This document shows positions 1-7,603 of a DNA stretch of 12,542 bases, in pieces; the stretch's first letter is position 1; each line of letters opens with the position of its first letter. The translations under genes and the position numbers were made by a program. The stretch lies in NCBI GenBank assembly GCA_002296055.1, contig DBHE01000139.1, positions 1 to 12,542 of the forward strand, read 5' to 3'. The stretch comes from Pseudomonadaceae bacterium UBA836. GTDB lineage: Bacteria > Pseudomonadota > Gammaproteobacteria > Pseudomonadales > Pseudomonadaceae. Below the pieces are notes generated by a model, which worked only from the letters and a program-made list of their open reading frames with translations, was not told the DNA's origin and searched no databases.

Positions 1-603
1 GAACTGGAAGGTGTCGGCAGCAACCGGCTCGTTCAGCACCACATTCTGGAACAGAATATTGGTGCGCTGGCCAATCGGGTCGTTGAGCTGCATATCGTTG
101 ATCAGCCCATCACGGAAGGACAGGCGCAGGGTTTCAAACATGGTGTCGCTGGCCTTGGGCGTCAGCACAAAATCATCCACGGTGCCACCTTGGGTCCAGC
201 GGATGCTGAAGTTGTCGGTCAGGGTGCTGACGTCGCCAGACAGTAGCAGCGCGGGGGTATGCGTCAGGCGCTGGTCCAGCTTCTGGATGGTGACCTGCAT
301 CAGGTCAGGATCATACAGCCAAACCTGCTCACCATCAGAGATGAGCACCTGCTCAAGTGGCGGATCAGTATGCCAGCGGAACTTGCCCGGACGCTGCAAG
401 GTAACCTGCCCACTGGTTTCCTGCAGGCTGGAGCCATTGGAGCTGAGGGTCATTTGCGAGAAGTTACCGGTCAGCGTGTTGGCTGCCGACAGCAACTGAT
501 TCAAACGCTCGGCGGCAGCCGCCTCATCCTCAGCCATAGCCGGCGCTGCCAGCAGTGCAGCGCACAGCGCAATCCAGCGCCAACCAGTGATGCGATTCAA
601 CAT
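1..603 (-). CDS. lolA: Outer-membrane lipoprotein carrier protein LolA (3' end cut by window edge)
   Basis: LolA is the periplasmic chaperone that takes lipoproteins from the LolCDE transporter in the inner membrane and hands them to LolB in the outer membrane. The 201 codons present start with a typical Sec signal peptide (positive N-terminus, hydrophobic core, AMA before Glu25; predicted cleavage after residue 24). The mature part has LolA hallmarks: a stretch reading NFSQMTL, the motif [11 protein letters not shown], then [15 protein letters not shown] and LLLSGD. The frame stays open to base 1 and ends in TFQF, the start of the usual C-terminal FxFxxPxGxDVI-type motif, so only about ten residues should be missing. 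A GAGGGGAG ribosome-binding site lies about 8 bases before the ATG. The ATG is 16 bases after the ftsK stop, so the two are probably co-transcribed, as in other pseudomonads. Confidence 0.93.
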   Translation of the reverse strand, partial: MLNRITGWRWIALCAALLAAPAMAEDEAAAAERLNQLLSAANTLTGNFSQMTLSSNGSSLQETSGQVTLQRPGKFRWHTDPPLEQVLISDGEQVWLYDPDLMQVTIQKLDQRLTHTPALLLSGDVSTLTDNFSIRWTQGGTVDDFVLTPKASDTMFETLRLSFRDGLINDMQLNDPIGQRTNILFQNVVLNEPVAADTFQF

Positions 604-619
604 AACAGGGTTACTCCCC

Positions 620-3025
620 TCAATCCCGGACCGGCGGCGGTGCAATCACCTCGCGCGAGCCGTTGGTGTTCATTGCGGTAACCACACCGGCCATTTCCAT
701 CGCTTCAATCATGCGGGCGGCCCGGTTGTAGCCAATCTTCAGTTTACGCTGTACCGCAGAAATGGACGCGCGGCGGCTTTCGGTAACAAAGCGTACGGCC
801 TCGTCGTAGAGCGCGTCTTCTTCGCTGTCATCGCCGCCACCACCGCCGCCGTCATAGCTGCCACCGCCGGCCGAGTCGTCGGCACCATCCAGAATGTCCT
901 GAATGTAATCCGGCTCGCCCCGCTGCTTCCACTCATCGACCAGGCGGTGGACCTCGTCATCCGACACAAAGGCGCCGTGGACCCGTACCGGCAGGCTGGT
1001 ACCCGGCGGCATGTACAGCATGTCGCCATGGCCCAGCAGCTGCTCTGCCCCACCCTGATCCAGGATGGTGCGCGAGTCGATCTTGCTGGATACCTGGAAC
1101 GCCATTCGGGTGGGAATGTTCGCCTTGATCAGACCAGTGATAACGTCCACCGACGGACGCTGGGTGGCCAGAATCAGGTGAATACCAGCTGCCCGCGCCT
1201 TCTGCGCGATACGCGCAATCAGTTCCTCAACCTTCTTGCCGACGATCATCATCATGTCGGCAAACTCGTCGATTACCACTACGATCACCGGCAGCGATTC
1301 GAGTTCCGGCGCCTCGTCTTCCATGCTTTCACGGCGATACAGCGGATCGGTCAATGGCGTGCCGGCCTTGGCGGCGTCTTTCACCTTGCGGTTAAAGCCC
1401 GCCAGGTTGCGCACACCCATGGCGGCCATCAACTTGTAGCGACGCTCCATCTCGGCAACACACCAGCGCAGCGCGTTGGAGGCTTCCTTCATGTCGGTAA
1501 CAACTGGTGCGAGCAGGTGCGGAATGCCCTCGTAGATCGACAGCTCCAGCATTTTCGGGTCGACCATGATCAGGCGAACCTCGGCGGGCGTGGCCTTGAA
1601 CAGGATGCTCAGCAGCATGGCGTTAACGCCGACCGACTTACCCGAGCCCGTGGTACCCGCCACCAGCAGGTGGGGCATCTTGGCCAGATCAGCCATCACC
1701 GGGTGGCCACCGATGTCGTGCCCCAGCGCCAGGGTGACGGGTGATTGAGCCTCGTCGAACTCGCGGGTTTCCAGCACCTCGGACAGCCGAACGATTTCGC
1801 GGTCTTCGTTGGGAATCTCGATACCCACGGTGGTCTTGCCCGGAATAACCTCCACCACCCGCACGCTGATCACCGCCAGCGAACGCGCCAAATCTTTGGC
1901 CAGGTTGGAAATCTTGCTGACCTTGACGCCGGGAGCAGGCTGAATTTCAAAGCGGGTAATTACCGGCCCGGGCTGAACCTTCTCCACCTCGGCTTCAACG
2001 CCAAAGTCCTTGAGCTTGAGCTCCAGCAGACGGGACATCCCCTCCAGCGACTCGGCAGAAAAGCCCTTGGTTTTCTTGCTCGGCGGATCGAGCAGGCCAA
2101 TCGGCGGCAGCGAGCCCGGATCGGTAGTGTTGCTGAACAGCGTGGACTGCTTTTCTTTCTGGCTGCGCACGCTGGCCTCGGCGGGCTTGGTGTCCAGCGG
2201 CACAATTTCCGGCGGGGTGCGCGTTTCGCGGGCGGCCACATGACGGGCCAGCGCTTCCTGGCGCTGCGCCTTGGAAGCATCGGCACGGCGCTGTTCTTCC
2301 ACACTGAACGCGGGCTCCTTGCGCGGCGCCGGGGTGCGGCTTTCACGCGAGGGTGTCAACGGCTCTACTCGAGCATCGGCCCGGCGTGTCCGCCAGCCCT
2401 GCCAGGCACGCTTGAGCAGGTCAAACAAGTCCAGAGTGAGCTTGCCGGTCAGGTCCATCACCTTCAGCCAAGAGAGGTTGGTGAACACCGTCAGGCCAAA
2501 CAGAAACAGGGTCAGAAATAGCAGCGTGCTGCCCTGCAGGTTAAGCACCGGCCGACTCAGGCCGCTGAGCAGCTCACCGAGAATGCCGCCGGCACCTGCG
2601 CCTTCCGGGAAATAAGCACCGGGCGTGCCGTGCAGCGCCGCCAGTGCGGTGCCGGCAAACAGCGTGAGTACAAAGCCGATCAGACGCCAAGAGAACAGCC
2701 AGCCATTCCAGATCATCAGCTGATGACGGCGGCGAAACATCTGATACACCTTGACGGCAACGATCAGCGGAAACAGAAACGCCAGATAACCCAGCGTCAG
2801 CAAGAGTACATCGGCAATCCAGGCGCCCATGCGTCCACCCGCGTTTTGCACATCGGCAACGCTGCCGCTGCGCGTCCAGCCTGGGTCGGCGGCGTCAAAG
2901 GTGAACAACGCCATGCACAGATACAGGCACAGGGCGATCATCGCCAGCAGCGCGCCCTCGCGCAGACGCAGCGAAAGCTGTTCGCGCCAGGCCAACGGAG
3001 TTTTTGGGGCCGCAGTATCCTTCAA
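620..3025 (-). CDS. ftsK: DNA translocase FtsK
   Basis: FtsK is the septum-anchored hexameric DNA pump that clears chromosome termini through the closing septum and activates XerCD at dif. With the TTG start chosen here it is 801 residues. There are four hydrophobic membrane segments (about 24-43, 72-95, 108-131, 165-182), then a charged linker (about 205-330). The RecA-like motor has Walker A GTTGSGKS at 457-464 and Walker [12 protein letters not shown] near 582-592. A Gly-rich spacer (718-731) leads to the C-terminal winged-helix gamma domain (about 737-797), which reads KOPS sequences. The frame is open upstream to 3145, including an ATG at 3118. I prefer TTG at 3025 because GGAAG sits 7 bases before it, a -10-like TACAAT lies just upstream (minus strand, 3056-3061), and the length suits pseudomonad FtsK. 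The linker is shorter than in E. coli FtsK. Confidence 0.95.
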   Translation of the reverse strand: MKDTAAPKTPLAWREQLSLRLREGALLAMIALCLYLCMALFTFDAADPGWTRSGSVADVQNAGGRMGAWIADVLLLTLGYLAFLFPLIVAVKVYQMFRRRHQLMIWNGWLFSWRLIGFVLTLFAGTALAALHGTPGAYFPEGAGAGGILGELLSGLSRPVLNLQGSTLLFLTLFLFGLTVFTNLSWLKVMDLTGKLTLDLFDLLKRAWQGWRTRRADARVEPLTPSRESRTPAPRKEPAFSVEEQRRADASKAQRQEALARHVAARETRTPPEIVPLDTKPAEASVRSQKEKQSTLFSNTTDPGSLPPIGLLDPPSKKTKGFSAESLEGMSRLLELKLKDFGVEAEVEKVQPGPVITRFEIQPAPGVKVSKISNLAKDLARSLAVISVRVVEVIPGKTTVGIEIPNEDREIVRLSEVLETREFDEAQSPVTLALGHDIGGHPVMADLAKMPHLLVAGTTGSGKSVGVNAMLLSILFKATPAEVRLIMVDPKMLELSIYEGIPHLLAPVVTDMKEASNALRWCVAEMERRYKLMAAMGVRNLAGFNRKVKDAAKAGTPLTDPLYRRESMEDEAPELESLPVIVVVIDEFADMMMIVGKKVEELIARIAQKARAAGIHLILATQRPSVDVITGLIKANIPTRMAFQVSSKIDSRTILDQGGAEQLLGHGDMLYMPPGTSLPVRVHGAFVSDDEVHRLVDEWKQRGEPDYIQDILDGADDSAGGGSYDGGGGGGDDSEEDALYDEAVRFVTESRRASISAVQRKLKIGYNRAARMIEAMEMAGVVTAMNTNGSREVIAPPPVRD

Positions 3026-3055
3026 AACAGAGCTTCCATCACAGGTAGGGCGATC

Positions 3056-3086
3056 ATTGTACGGCCTGAATCGACCGAATTCACAA
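3056..3086 (-). promoter_or_regulatory. Candidate ftsK promoter
   Basis: On the minus strand, TACAAT (3061 to 3056) is a 5-of-6 match to a sigma-70 -10 box. TTGTGA (3086 to 3081) could be the -35, but the spacer is a long 19 bp. Transcription would begin near 3049, about 24 bases before the TTG start of ftsK. It lies downstream of the ATG at 3118 and of the frame opening at 3145, which argues against those starts. Confidence 0.4.
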
Positions 3087-3226
3087 CCGCGGTGCACAAT
3101 ACAGATCAAGCAGACCATCGCCGCGCCGGAGCGTTCCCCGCGCACCGGCCGCTTTATTCATTGGGGACAATAACTTATAACCTGTATCTGATAAACCGTT
3201 TGAATAACGAATGAGCAATATCGCAC

Positions 3227-3922
3227 ATGCCACCACTAACCTGGCTAACTGCTGAGAGCCAAGACTTCCCTGCCGTCGAGCGCGCCTTCGCCGAACCCAA
3301 CGGGTTGCTGGCCGCCGGAGGCGATCTGACACCCGAGCGCCTGTTGCGCGCCTACCGACAAGGCATCTTTCCCTGGTTTGCGCCCGGACAGCCGATTCTC
3401 TGGTGGAGCCCAGAGCCGCGCACCATTATTCGCCCTGCTGATTTGCACGTCTCACGCAGCATGCGCAAGCTGATGCGCCAGACCCACCTGCGTGTTGAGT
3501 TTGATCGTGACTTTCCCGCGGTTATCGCTGCCTGCGCCGCCCCCAGGCAGGGCGCTAGCGGCACCTGGATTACCGAGACCATGCAGTCAGCCTATATAGA
3601 GCTGCATCGTCTAGGTCACGCCCATTGCGTGGAGGTGTATCAGGACGAGCACCTGGTTGGCGGCCTCTATGGGATAGCGCTGGGCCGCGTGTTCTTTGGC
3701 GAATCCATGTTCAGCCGGATCGACAACGCCTCCAAGCTGGCCTTTATCGCCCTGGTGCAACAGCTGGAACAGTGGGGATTTGAGCTGATCGACTGCCAGA
3801 TGCCAACCGACCACCTGTTCAGCCTCGGAGCCAGCAGCCTGCCGCGCGCCCAGTTCAGTGCCGAGCTGGCGCGACTATGCCCGGCAGGCGCTCCCTCGGC
3901 CTGGGGTGGCACACTGCGTTGA
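3227..3922 (+). CDS. aat: Leucyl/phenylalanyl-tRNA-protein transferase Aat
   Basis: Aat transfers Leu or Phe from aminoacyl-tRNA to N-terminal Arg or Lys of cytoplasmic proteins, creating N-degrons for ClpS-ClpAP. The 231-residue protein shows the family motifs in order: [21 protein letters not shown] (30-51), ILWWSPEPR (57-65), GTWIT (112-116), the [19 protein letters not shown] core (145-163) and [16 protein letters not shown] (188-202). The length is normal. The ATG at 3227 is the only sensible start; a nearby ATG at 3211 runs into a stop after 14 codons. The ribosome-binding site is weak (GAG around 3213). The gene diverges from ftsK and is followed 50 bases later by bpt, which adds Leu to acidic N-termini, so the two branches of the pathway sit side by side. 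Confidence 0.96.
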   Translation: MPPLTWLTAESQDFPAVERAFAEPNGLLAAGGDLTPERLLRAYRQGIFPWFAPGQPILWWSPEPRTIIRPADLHVSRSMRKLMRQTHLRVEFDRDFPAVIAACAAPRQGASGTWITETMQSAYIELHRLGHAHCVEVYQDEHLVGGLYGIALGRVFFGESMFSRIDNASKLAFIALVQQLEQWGFELIDCQMPTDHLFSLGASSLPRAQFSAELARLCPAGAPSAWGGTLR

Positions 3923-3946
3923 CGGCACTGCCTGCGGTCGTATACT
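3919..3946 (+). promoter_or_regulatory. Candidate bpt promoter overlapping the aat stop codon
   Basis: TTGACG (3919-3924) is a 5-of-6 match to a -35 box and contains the aat stop codon. A 16-bp spacer separates it from TATACT (3941-3946), a 5-of-6 match to a -10 box. Transcription would start near 3953, giving a leader of about 20 bases before the bpt ATG. This is the best sigma-70-like promoter in the window and suggests bpt can be expressed without aat. Confidence 0.6.
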
Positions 3947-3972
3947 CGACAGATTGTTGTCCGGGAGACGTC

Positions 3973-4680
3973 ATGACCGACCTGTCGCAGCTTAAATTTT
4001 ATGCCACGCACCCCCACCCTTGCAGTTACCTGGAGGAGGAGCGCGCGACCACGCTGTTTTTGGACCCGCAACAACCGATCGACCTCGACACCTACAGCCA
4101 CCTCTCCGAGCTGGGATTTCGGCGCAGTGGCGACCACCTTTATCGCCCTCACTGCAAACAGTGTAATGCCTGCATTCCGGCACGCATTCCAGCGGCCGAC
4201 TTTGCCGCCAGCTGCAGCCAAAAGCGCATCATCAAACGCAATAGCGACCTTGAGGTGAGCGAGCTGAAGGCTGAGGCGACCGACGAAATCTATGGGCTTT
4301 ACGAACGCTACATCAATGCCCGCCATGCCGACGGCGATATGTTCCCGCCCAGCCGTGAACAGTTCACCTCCTTTCTCGCCAAGGATTGGGAGTTTTGCCG
4401 TTTTCATGCCTTCCGCGAGCAAGGCACCCTGGTCGCCGTTGCGGTGACTGATCACATGCGCAACGGCCTGTCTGCGGTCTACACCTTTTTCGACCCGGAC
4501 CTGCCCCGGCGCAGCCTGGGCCGCTACGCCATTCTATGGCAGATCGAAGAAACCAGACGGTTGGGGTTGGACGCGGTCTATCTGGGCTACTGGATAAAAA
4601 ACTGCCGAAAAATGAACTACAAGACCGAATACCGCCCGCTGGAGATGCTCGTCAACCAGCGCTGGATTCGCCTGAGCTGA
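3973..4680 (+). CDS. bpt: Aspartate/glutamate leucyltransferase Bpt
   Basis: Bpt (also called Ate in Pseudomonas) transfers Leu from Leu-tRNA to N-terminal Asp or Glu, producing N-degrons read by ClpS. It is related to eukaryotic arginyltransferase ATE1. The protein has 235 residues. The N-terminal domain has PCSYL (Cys17) and a Cys cluster CKQCNAC (Cys61, 64, 67) following [12 protein letters not shown]; with Cys17 these are the conserved cysteines of the ATE N-terminal domain. [11 protein letters not shown] (118-127) and the C-terminal [15 protein letters not shown] stretch match the transferase domain. The ATG at 3973 has GGGAG 5 bases before it and gives the usual family length. The frame is open back to 3877 inside aat, but an earlier start would overlap aat without any support. 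It probably has its own promoter at 3919-3946. Confidence 0.95.
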   Translation: MTDLSQLKFYATHPHPCSYLEEERATTLFLDPQQPIDLDTYSHLSELGFRRSGDHLYRPHCKQCNACIPARIPAADFAASCSQKRIIKRNSDLEVSELKAEATDEIYGLYERYINARHADGDMFPPSREQFTSFLAKDWEFCRFHAFREQGTLVAVAVTDHMRNGLSAVYTFFDPDLPRRSLGRYAILWQIEETRRLGLDAVYLGYWIKNCRKMNYKTEYRPLEMLVNQRWIRLS

Positions 4681-4734
4681 GCTGCCTGTACAGCAACACG
4701 CAGCGTCCCTGAGCACAAAAAATCCCCGTCAAAC

Positions 4735-4763
4735 TTGGCGCTTGCGCTGTTTTCAGGCACAAT
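4735..4763 (+). promoter_or_regulatory. Candidate infA promoter
   Basis: TTGGCG (4735-4740), a 17-bp spacer and CACAAT (4758-4763) form a plausible sigma-70 promoter with start near 4770, giving a leader of about 60 bases. In the leader, GTGGGT (4778-4783) and ACCCAC (4794-4799) can pair as a 6-bp stem with a 10-base loop, upstream of the ribosome-binding site at 4814-4820. Confidence 0.4.
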
Positions 4764-4829
4764 TGGCCACCTTTTTTGTGGGTACTCTCTGCCACCCACC
4801 CGAATTTCACCCCGAGAGGTTGTTGCTTA

Positions 4830-5048
4830 ATGGCAAAAGAAGACAGCATTGAAATGGAAGGCACCATCATCGACACCCTGCCGAACACCATGTTCCGCGT
4901 TGAACTGGAAAACGGCCATGTCGTGACTGCCCACATTTCAGGCAAGATGCGTAAAAACTACATCCGCATCCTGACTGGTGACAAGGTACGTGTTGAACTG
5001 ACCCCTTACGACCTGACCAAAGGTCGCATCACCTACCGCGCCCGCTGA
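4830..5048 (+). CDS. infA: Translation initiation factor IF-1
   Basis: IF-1 binds the A site of the 30S subunit during initiation together with IF-2 and IF-3. The 72-residue protein is essentially the textbook sequence: [13 protein letters not shown] at the start, [20 protein letters not shown] in the single S1/OB fold, [16 protein letters not shown], and the terminal KGRITYRAR. The ATG at 4830 has GAGAGGT at 4814-4820. The frame opens earlier at 4776 but the extra residues do not belong to the family. In P. aeruginosa infA follows ate (bpt) in the same way. Here its downstream neighbour is a convergent acyl-CoA dehydrogenase instead of clpA. Confidence 0.98.
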   Translation: MAKEDSIEMEGTIIDTLPNTMFRVELENGHVVTAHISGKMRKNYIRILTGDKVRVELTPYDLTKGRITYRAR

Positions 5049-5059
5049 CAGTCTATCCC

Positions 5060-5082
5060 GCCGGGCACCCTCCCCGCCCGGC
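5060..5082 (+). terminator. GC-rich hairpin just after infA
   Basis: GCCGGGC (5060-5066) and GCCCGGC (5076-5082) pair perfectly around a 9-base C-rich loop, 12 bases after the infA stop. There is no T-run, so it may protect the mRNA 3' end or act as a weak terminator. A second small stem, ACCCGA (5115-5120) with TCGGGT (5126-5131), follows. Confidence 0.3.
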
Positions 5083-5172
5083 TGACTACCCCCACCCAGC
5101 CGATCTTGCCCATAACCCGAACCTGTCGGGTATTGTCGTTGTTATCAGCTGAGCTGACGCTATAGCGTGCAC

Positions 5173-5203
5173 AAAAAAACCCGCTCTTCAGAGCGGGTTT
5201 TTT
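5173..5203. terminator. Bidirectional intrinsic terminator between infA and the acyl-CoA dehydrogenase
   Basis: A run of seven A (5173-5179) precedes the stem CCCGCTC (5180-5186), loop TTCA, stem GAGCGGG (5191-5197) and six T (5198-5203). The flanking A-run and T-run make it work on both strands, as fits two convergent genes. It lies 17 bases beyond the dehydrogenase stop codon. Confidence 0.9.
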
Positions 5204-5219
5204 ATCAAGCAATCAACAA

Positions 5220-6428
5220 TCAGCGGGGCATGTAGCGACCCAGCTCGTGCTTGCCGATAGCAGCGCGGTGCACTTCATCCGGACCGTCAGCCAGGCGCAG
5301 GGTACGCTGCATGGCGTACATGTGTGCCAGCGGGAAGTCATCGGACACACCAGCACCACCGTGCATCTGGATAGCGCGGTCAATCACGTTCAGCGCAACG
5401 TTAGGTGCAACCACCTTGATCTGCGCAATCTCGCTCTTGGCGACCTTGTTGCCAACGGTATCCATCATGTAAGCAGCGTTCAGGGTCAGCAGCCGAGCCT
5501 GGTTGATCTCGATGCGCGACTGAGCAATCAGATCGATGTTGCCACCCAGCTGAGCCAGACGCTTGCCAAAAGCCTCACGCTCGACAGAACGCTTGCACAT
5601 CAGCTCAAGTGCGCGCTCAGCGGCGCCGATGGAGCGCATGCAGTGGTGGATACGGCCCGGGCCAAGGCGACCTTGAGCGATCTCGAAGCCACGACCTTCA
5701 CCCAGCAGCACGTTGCTGTAAGGTACGCGCACGTTTTCCAGCACGACTTCGGCGTGGCCGTGAGGCGCATCGTCATAGCCGAATACCGGCAGCGGGCGAA
5801 TCACCTTAACGCCAGGGGCATCCATCGGCACCAGGATCATGGAGTGCTGCTGGTGACGCGGCGCATCAGGGTTGGTCAGACCCATGAAGATCATGATCTT
5901 GCAACGCGGATCGCAAGCACCGGAAGTCCACCACTTGCGGCCGTTAATGACCCACTCGTCACCTTCGCGGCGCGCGTTAGCCTGCATGTTGGTGGCGTCA
6001 GAGGACGCAACGCCCGGCTCGGTCATGCCGAAGCAGGAGCGAATTTCGCCAGCCAGCAGCGGCTTGAGCCACTTTTCTTTATGCTCTTCGCTACCGTAGC
6101 GCACGATAGTTTCCATGTTGCCGGTATCCGGCGCGCTGCAGTTGAACGCTTCAGATGCCAGACCAGAGCGGCCCATCAGCTCGGCCAGCGGGGCGTATTC
6201 GAGGTTGGTGAGGCCGGCGCCAAGGTCGGACTCAGGCAGGAACAGGTTCCACAGACCAGCAGCGCGAGCTTTGACCTTCAGCTCTTCGACAATAGCAGTC
6301 GGCTGCCAGCGATCCCCTTCGGCGACCTGATGGTGAAACGTGGCTTCAGCGGGGAAAACATGCTCCTGCATGAACGCATCCACACGCTCGCGTAATTCTT
6401 TGACCTTGGGGGAGTATCCGAAATCCAT
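5220..6428 (-). CDS. Acyl-CoA dehydrogenase, ACAD10/11-like
   Basis: This is a FAD-dependent acyl-CoA dehydrogenase of 402 residues, a normal length. The N-terminal helical domain (about 5-125) is followed by the beta domain with the flavin-contacting stretch [17 protein letters not shown] (132-148) and [13 protein letters not shown] (162-174). The C-terminal helical domain (about 245-395) holds [19 protein letters not shown] (354-372) and [12 protein letters not shown] (377-388). These signatures are closest, from memory, to the ACAD10/ACAD11-type group that oxidises straight or branched acyl-CoAs; the substrate cannot be told from sequence. No kinase domain, thiolase or electron-transfer flavoprotein gene is adjacent. 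The ATG at 6428 has GAAGG 8 bases before it. A divergent LysR gene 167 bases away is the obvious candidate regulator. Confidence 0.93.
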   Translation of the reverse strand: MDFGYSPKVKELRERVDAFMQEHVFPAEATFHHQVAEGDRWQPTAIVEELKVKARAAGLWNLFLPESDLGAGLTNLEYAPLAELMGRSGLASEAFNCSAPDTGNMETIVRYGSEEHKEKWLKPLLAGEIRSCFGMTEPGVASSDATNMQANARREGDEWVINGRKWWTSGACDPRCKIMIFMGLTNPDAPRHQQHSMILVPMDAPGVKVIRPLPVFGYDDAPHGHAEVVLENVRVPYSNVLLGEGRGFEIAQGRLGPGRIHHCMRSIGAAERALELMCKRSVEREAFGKRLAQLGGNIDLIAQSRIEINQARLLTLNAAYMMDTVGNKVAKSEIAQIKVVAPNVALNVIDRAIQMHGGAGVSDDFPLAHMYAMQRTLRLADGPDEVHRAAIGKHELGRYMPR

Positions 6429-6443
6429 AATGGTTGCCTTCGT

Positions 6444-6500
6444 TAGGTTGGGTATCGACGAAGAAAATGCTAGATGACGAATATAGATTTATCTAACCTA
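6444..6500. promoter_or_regulatory. Dyads in the acyl-CoA dehydrogenase / LysR divergent region (candidate operator)
   Basis: TAGAT-TT-ATCTA (6484-6495) is a perfect short palindrome and its neighbourhood satisfies the general LysR T-N11-A pattern (T6484, A6496). A wider inverted pair, TAGGTT (6444-6449) and AACCTA (6495-6500), overlaps it. A third copy of TAGAT lies at 6471-6475. The cluster is AT-rich compared with its surroundings and lies upstream of a likely LysR-gene -10 (TATACT, 6533-6538). Confidence 0.4.
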
Positions 6501-6532
6501 TTTTTGCCGTGTATTAACATTCATAAGCGATA

Positions 6533-6538
6533 TATACT
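6533..6538 (+). promoter_or_regulatory. Candidate -10 box for the LysR gene
   Basis: TATACT matches the -10 consensus at 5 of 6 bases and would place the start near 6545, about 50 bases before the ATG. The hexamer 17 bp upstream (TGTATT, 6510-6515) is a poor -35, so expression may be weak or need an activator. Confidence 0.4.
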
Positions 6539-6595
6539 GCTGCCTCCGCTGAACTGCATGTCTCGATGTGAGGCATTCGACTAAAGGATGATGCG

Positions 6596-7540
6596 ATGAA
6601 CCTCAGTAAGGTAGATCTGAATCTGTTCATTGTCTTTGATGCCATCTATACCGAGGCAAACCTGACCCGTGCGGGCCAGATTGTCGGCATCACTCAGCCG
6701 GCGGTGAGCAACGCCCTTGCCCGCCTGCGCGAAACCTTCAACGACCCGCTGTTTGTGCGCACGGCTCAGGGCATGGTGCCCACGCCCATGGCGCAGAACA
6801 TCATCACGCCGGTGCGTCACGCCCTGCAGCTGCTGCGCGTGTCCGTTCAGGAAAGCCGCAGTTTTGTACCCGAGCAGGCCACCAAGACCTACCGCATCAG
6901 CATGACCGACCTGACAGAGGCCGTCATTCTGCCGCATTTGGCCGCGCGTATTCGTCGCATGGCGCCGAACATCAATATCGACAGCTTCCTGATCAAGCGC
7001 CGCGAGACCACCAAGGAGCTGGCGGCCGGCCGACTGGACTTTGCCATCGACGCGCCCCTCAACACCGATACCCAAGTGCGCCACGTCAAACTGTTTGAAG
7101 ACCATCACGTCTGCGTCATGCGCCCCGGCCACCCGCTGGCCAAGAAAGAGCGCATTACCCTCGATGACTATCTGGCGCAGTCGCACATCCATATCTCCAG
7201 CCGTCGCAACGGCCTGGGGCATGTGGACCTGGCCCTTGGCAAAATGGGCCTGCAGCGTCGCGTAGTGCTGCGCTCTCAGCACTATCAAATGGCGCCCCTG
7301 GTCATGGAGTCGACCGACATGGTGATGACCGTGCATGAACGCTTTGCCATGCGCCATAACCTGCACGCCGTTGCCCTGCCCATTGACGACGTGCCGCCGA
7401 TTGAAACCCACCTGTTCTGGCACGAAAGCACAGATCAGGACCCGGCCAACCGTTGGATGCGCGAACAGATTATTGAGTTGTCGCAGAAGCTGGTACGCGA
7501 CCACCAGAAGAGCAAGGAAGCCGTTCCCCAGGCCCACTAA
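6596..7540 (+). CDS. LysR-family transcriptional regulator
   Basis: The 314-residue protein has the standard LysR layout. An N-terminal winged helix-turn-helix (about 5-64) contains LTRAGQIVGITQPAVSNALARL and the wing DPLFVRTAQGMVPTPMA. A linker helix (about 65-90) leads to a two-lobed effector-binding domain (about 92-300). The opening LSKVDLNLFIVFDAIYTEANLT and the LFVRTAQGMVPTP wing are typical of the NodD/NahR/LeuO-like branch. The ATG at 6596 has AAGG 8 bases upstream; an ATG at 6591 is closed by a stop after two codons. It is transcribed away from the acyl-CoA dehydrogenase, the usual arrangement for a LysR protein that controls its neighbour and itself. The effector is unknown but could be an acyl-CoA or fatty-acid derivative, purely from context. 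Confidence 0.95.
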   Translation: MNLSKVDLNLFIVFDAIYTEANLTRAGQIVGITQPAVSNALARLRETFNDPLFVRTAQGMVPTPMAQNIITPVRHALQLLRVSVQESRSFVPEQATKTYRISMTDLTEAVILPHLAARIRRMAPNINIDSFLIKRRETTKELAAGRLDFAIDAPLNTDTQVRHVKLFEDHHVCVMRPGHPLAKKERITLDDYLAQSHIHISSRRNGLGHVDLALGKMGLQRRVVLRSQHYQMAPLVMESTDMVMTVHERFAMRHNLHAVALPIDDVPPIETHLFWHESTDQDPANRWMREQIIELSQKLVRDHQKSKEAVPQAH

Positions 7541-7560
7541 TCAGCCTAGCTCCAGACAGC

Positions 7561-7587
7561 AAAAGGCCCGCTTAATGCGGGCCTTTT
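7561..7587. terminator. Bidirectional intrinsic terminator between the LysR and MocR genes
   Basis: AAAAGGCCCGC (7561-7571), loop TTAAT and GCGGGCCTTTT (7577-7587) form a perfect 11-bp palindromic stem. The AAAA/TTTT ends supply the U-tract on either strand. It sits 20 bases after the LysR stop and 16 bases before the end of the convergent MocR gene. Confidence 0.9.
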
Positions 7588-7603
7588 ACTTTAACGTTGA
7601 CTG

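Noticed and set aside
587..1744. 385-codon open frame on the plus strand, antisense to ftsK
   Set aside because: It lies entirely opposite a clear FtsK motor domain, encodes a His/Arg/Gln-rich product with no family features and has no ribosome-binding site. GC-rich genes commonly leave such open antisense frames.
3181..3197. CTGTAT-containing sequence between ftsK and aat as a LexA (SOS) box
   Set aside because: A LexA box needs CTG and CAG separated by 10 bases; the right half is ACC here, so the match fails.
3667..4455. 262-codon minus-strand frame across the aat/bpt junction
   Set aside because: It is antisense to both transferase genes and shows no domain or start signal.
5247..6395. 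382-codon open frame antisense to the acyl-CoA dehydrogenase
   Set aside because: Composition is His/Arg-rich and no motif is visible, while the opposite strand codes for an unmistakable dehydrogenase. It is a codon-bias shadow.
6581..7537. 318-codon minus-strand frame opposite the LysR gene
   Set aside because: The plus-strand product is a full LysR regulator; the antisense product is His/Gly/Gln-rich with no recognisable domain.
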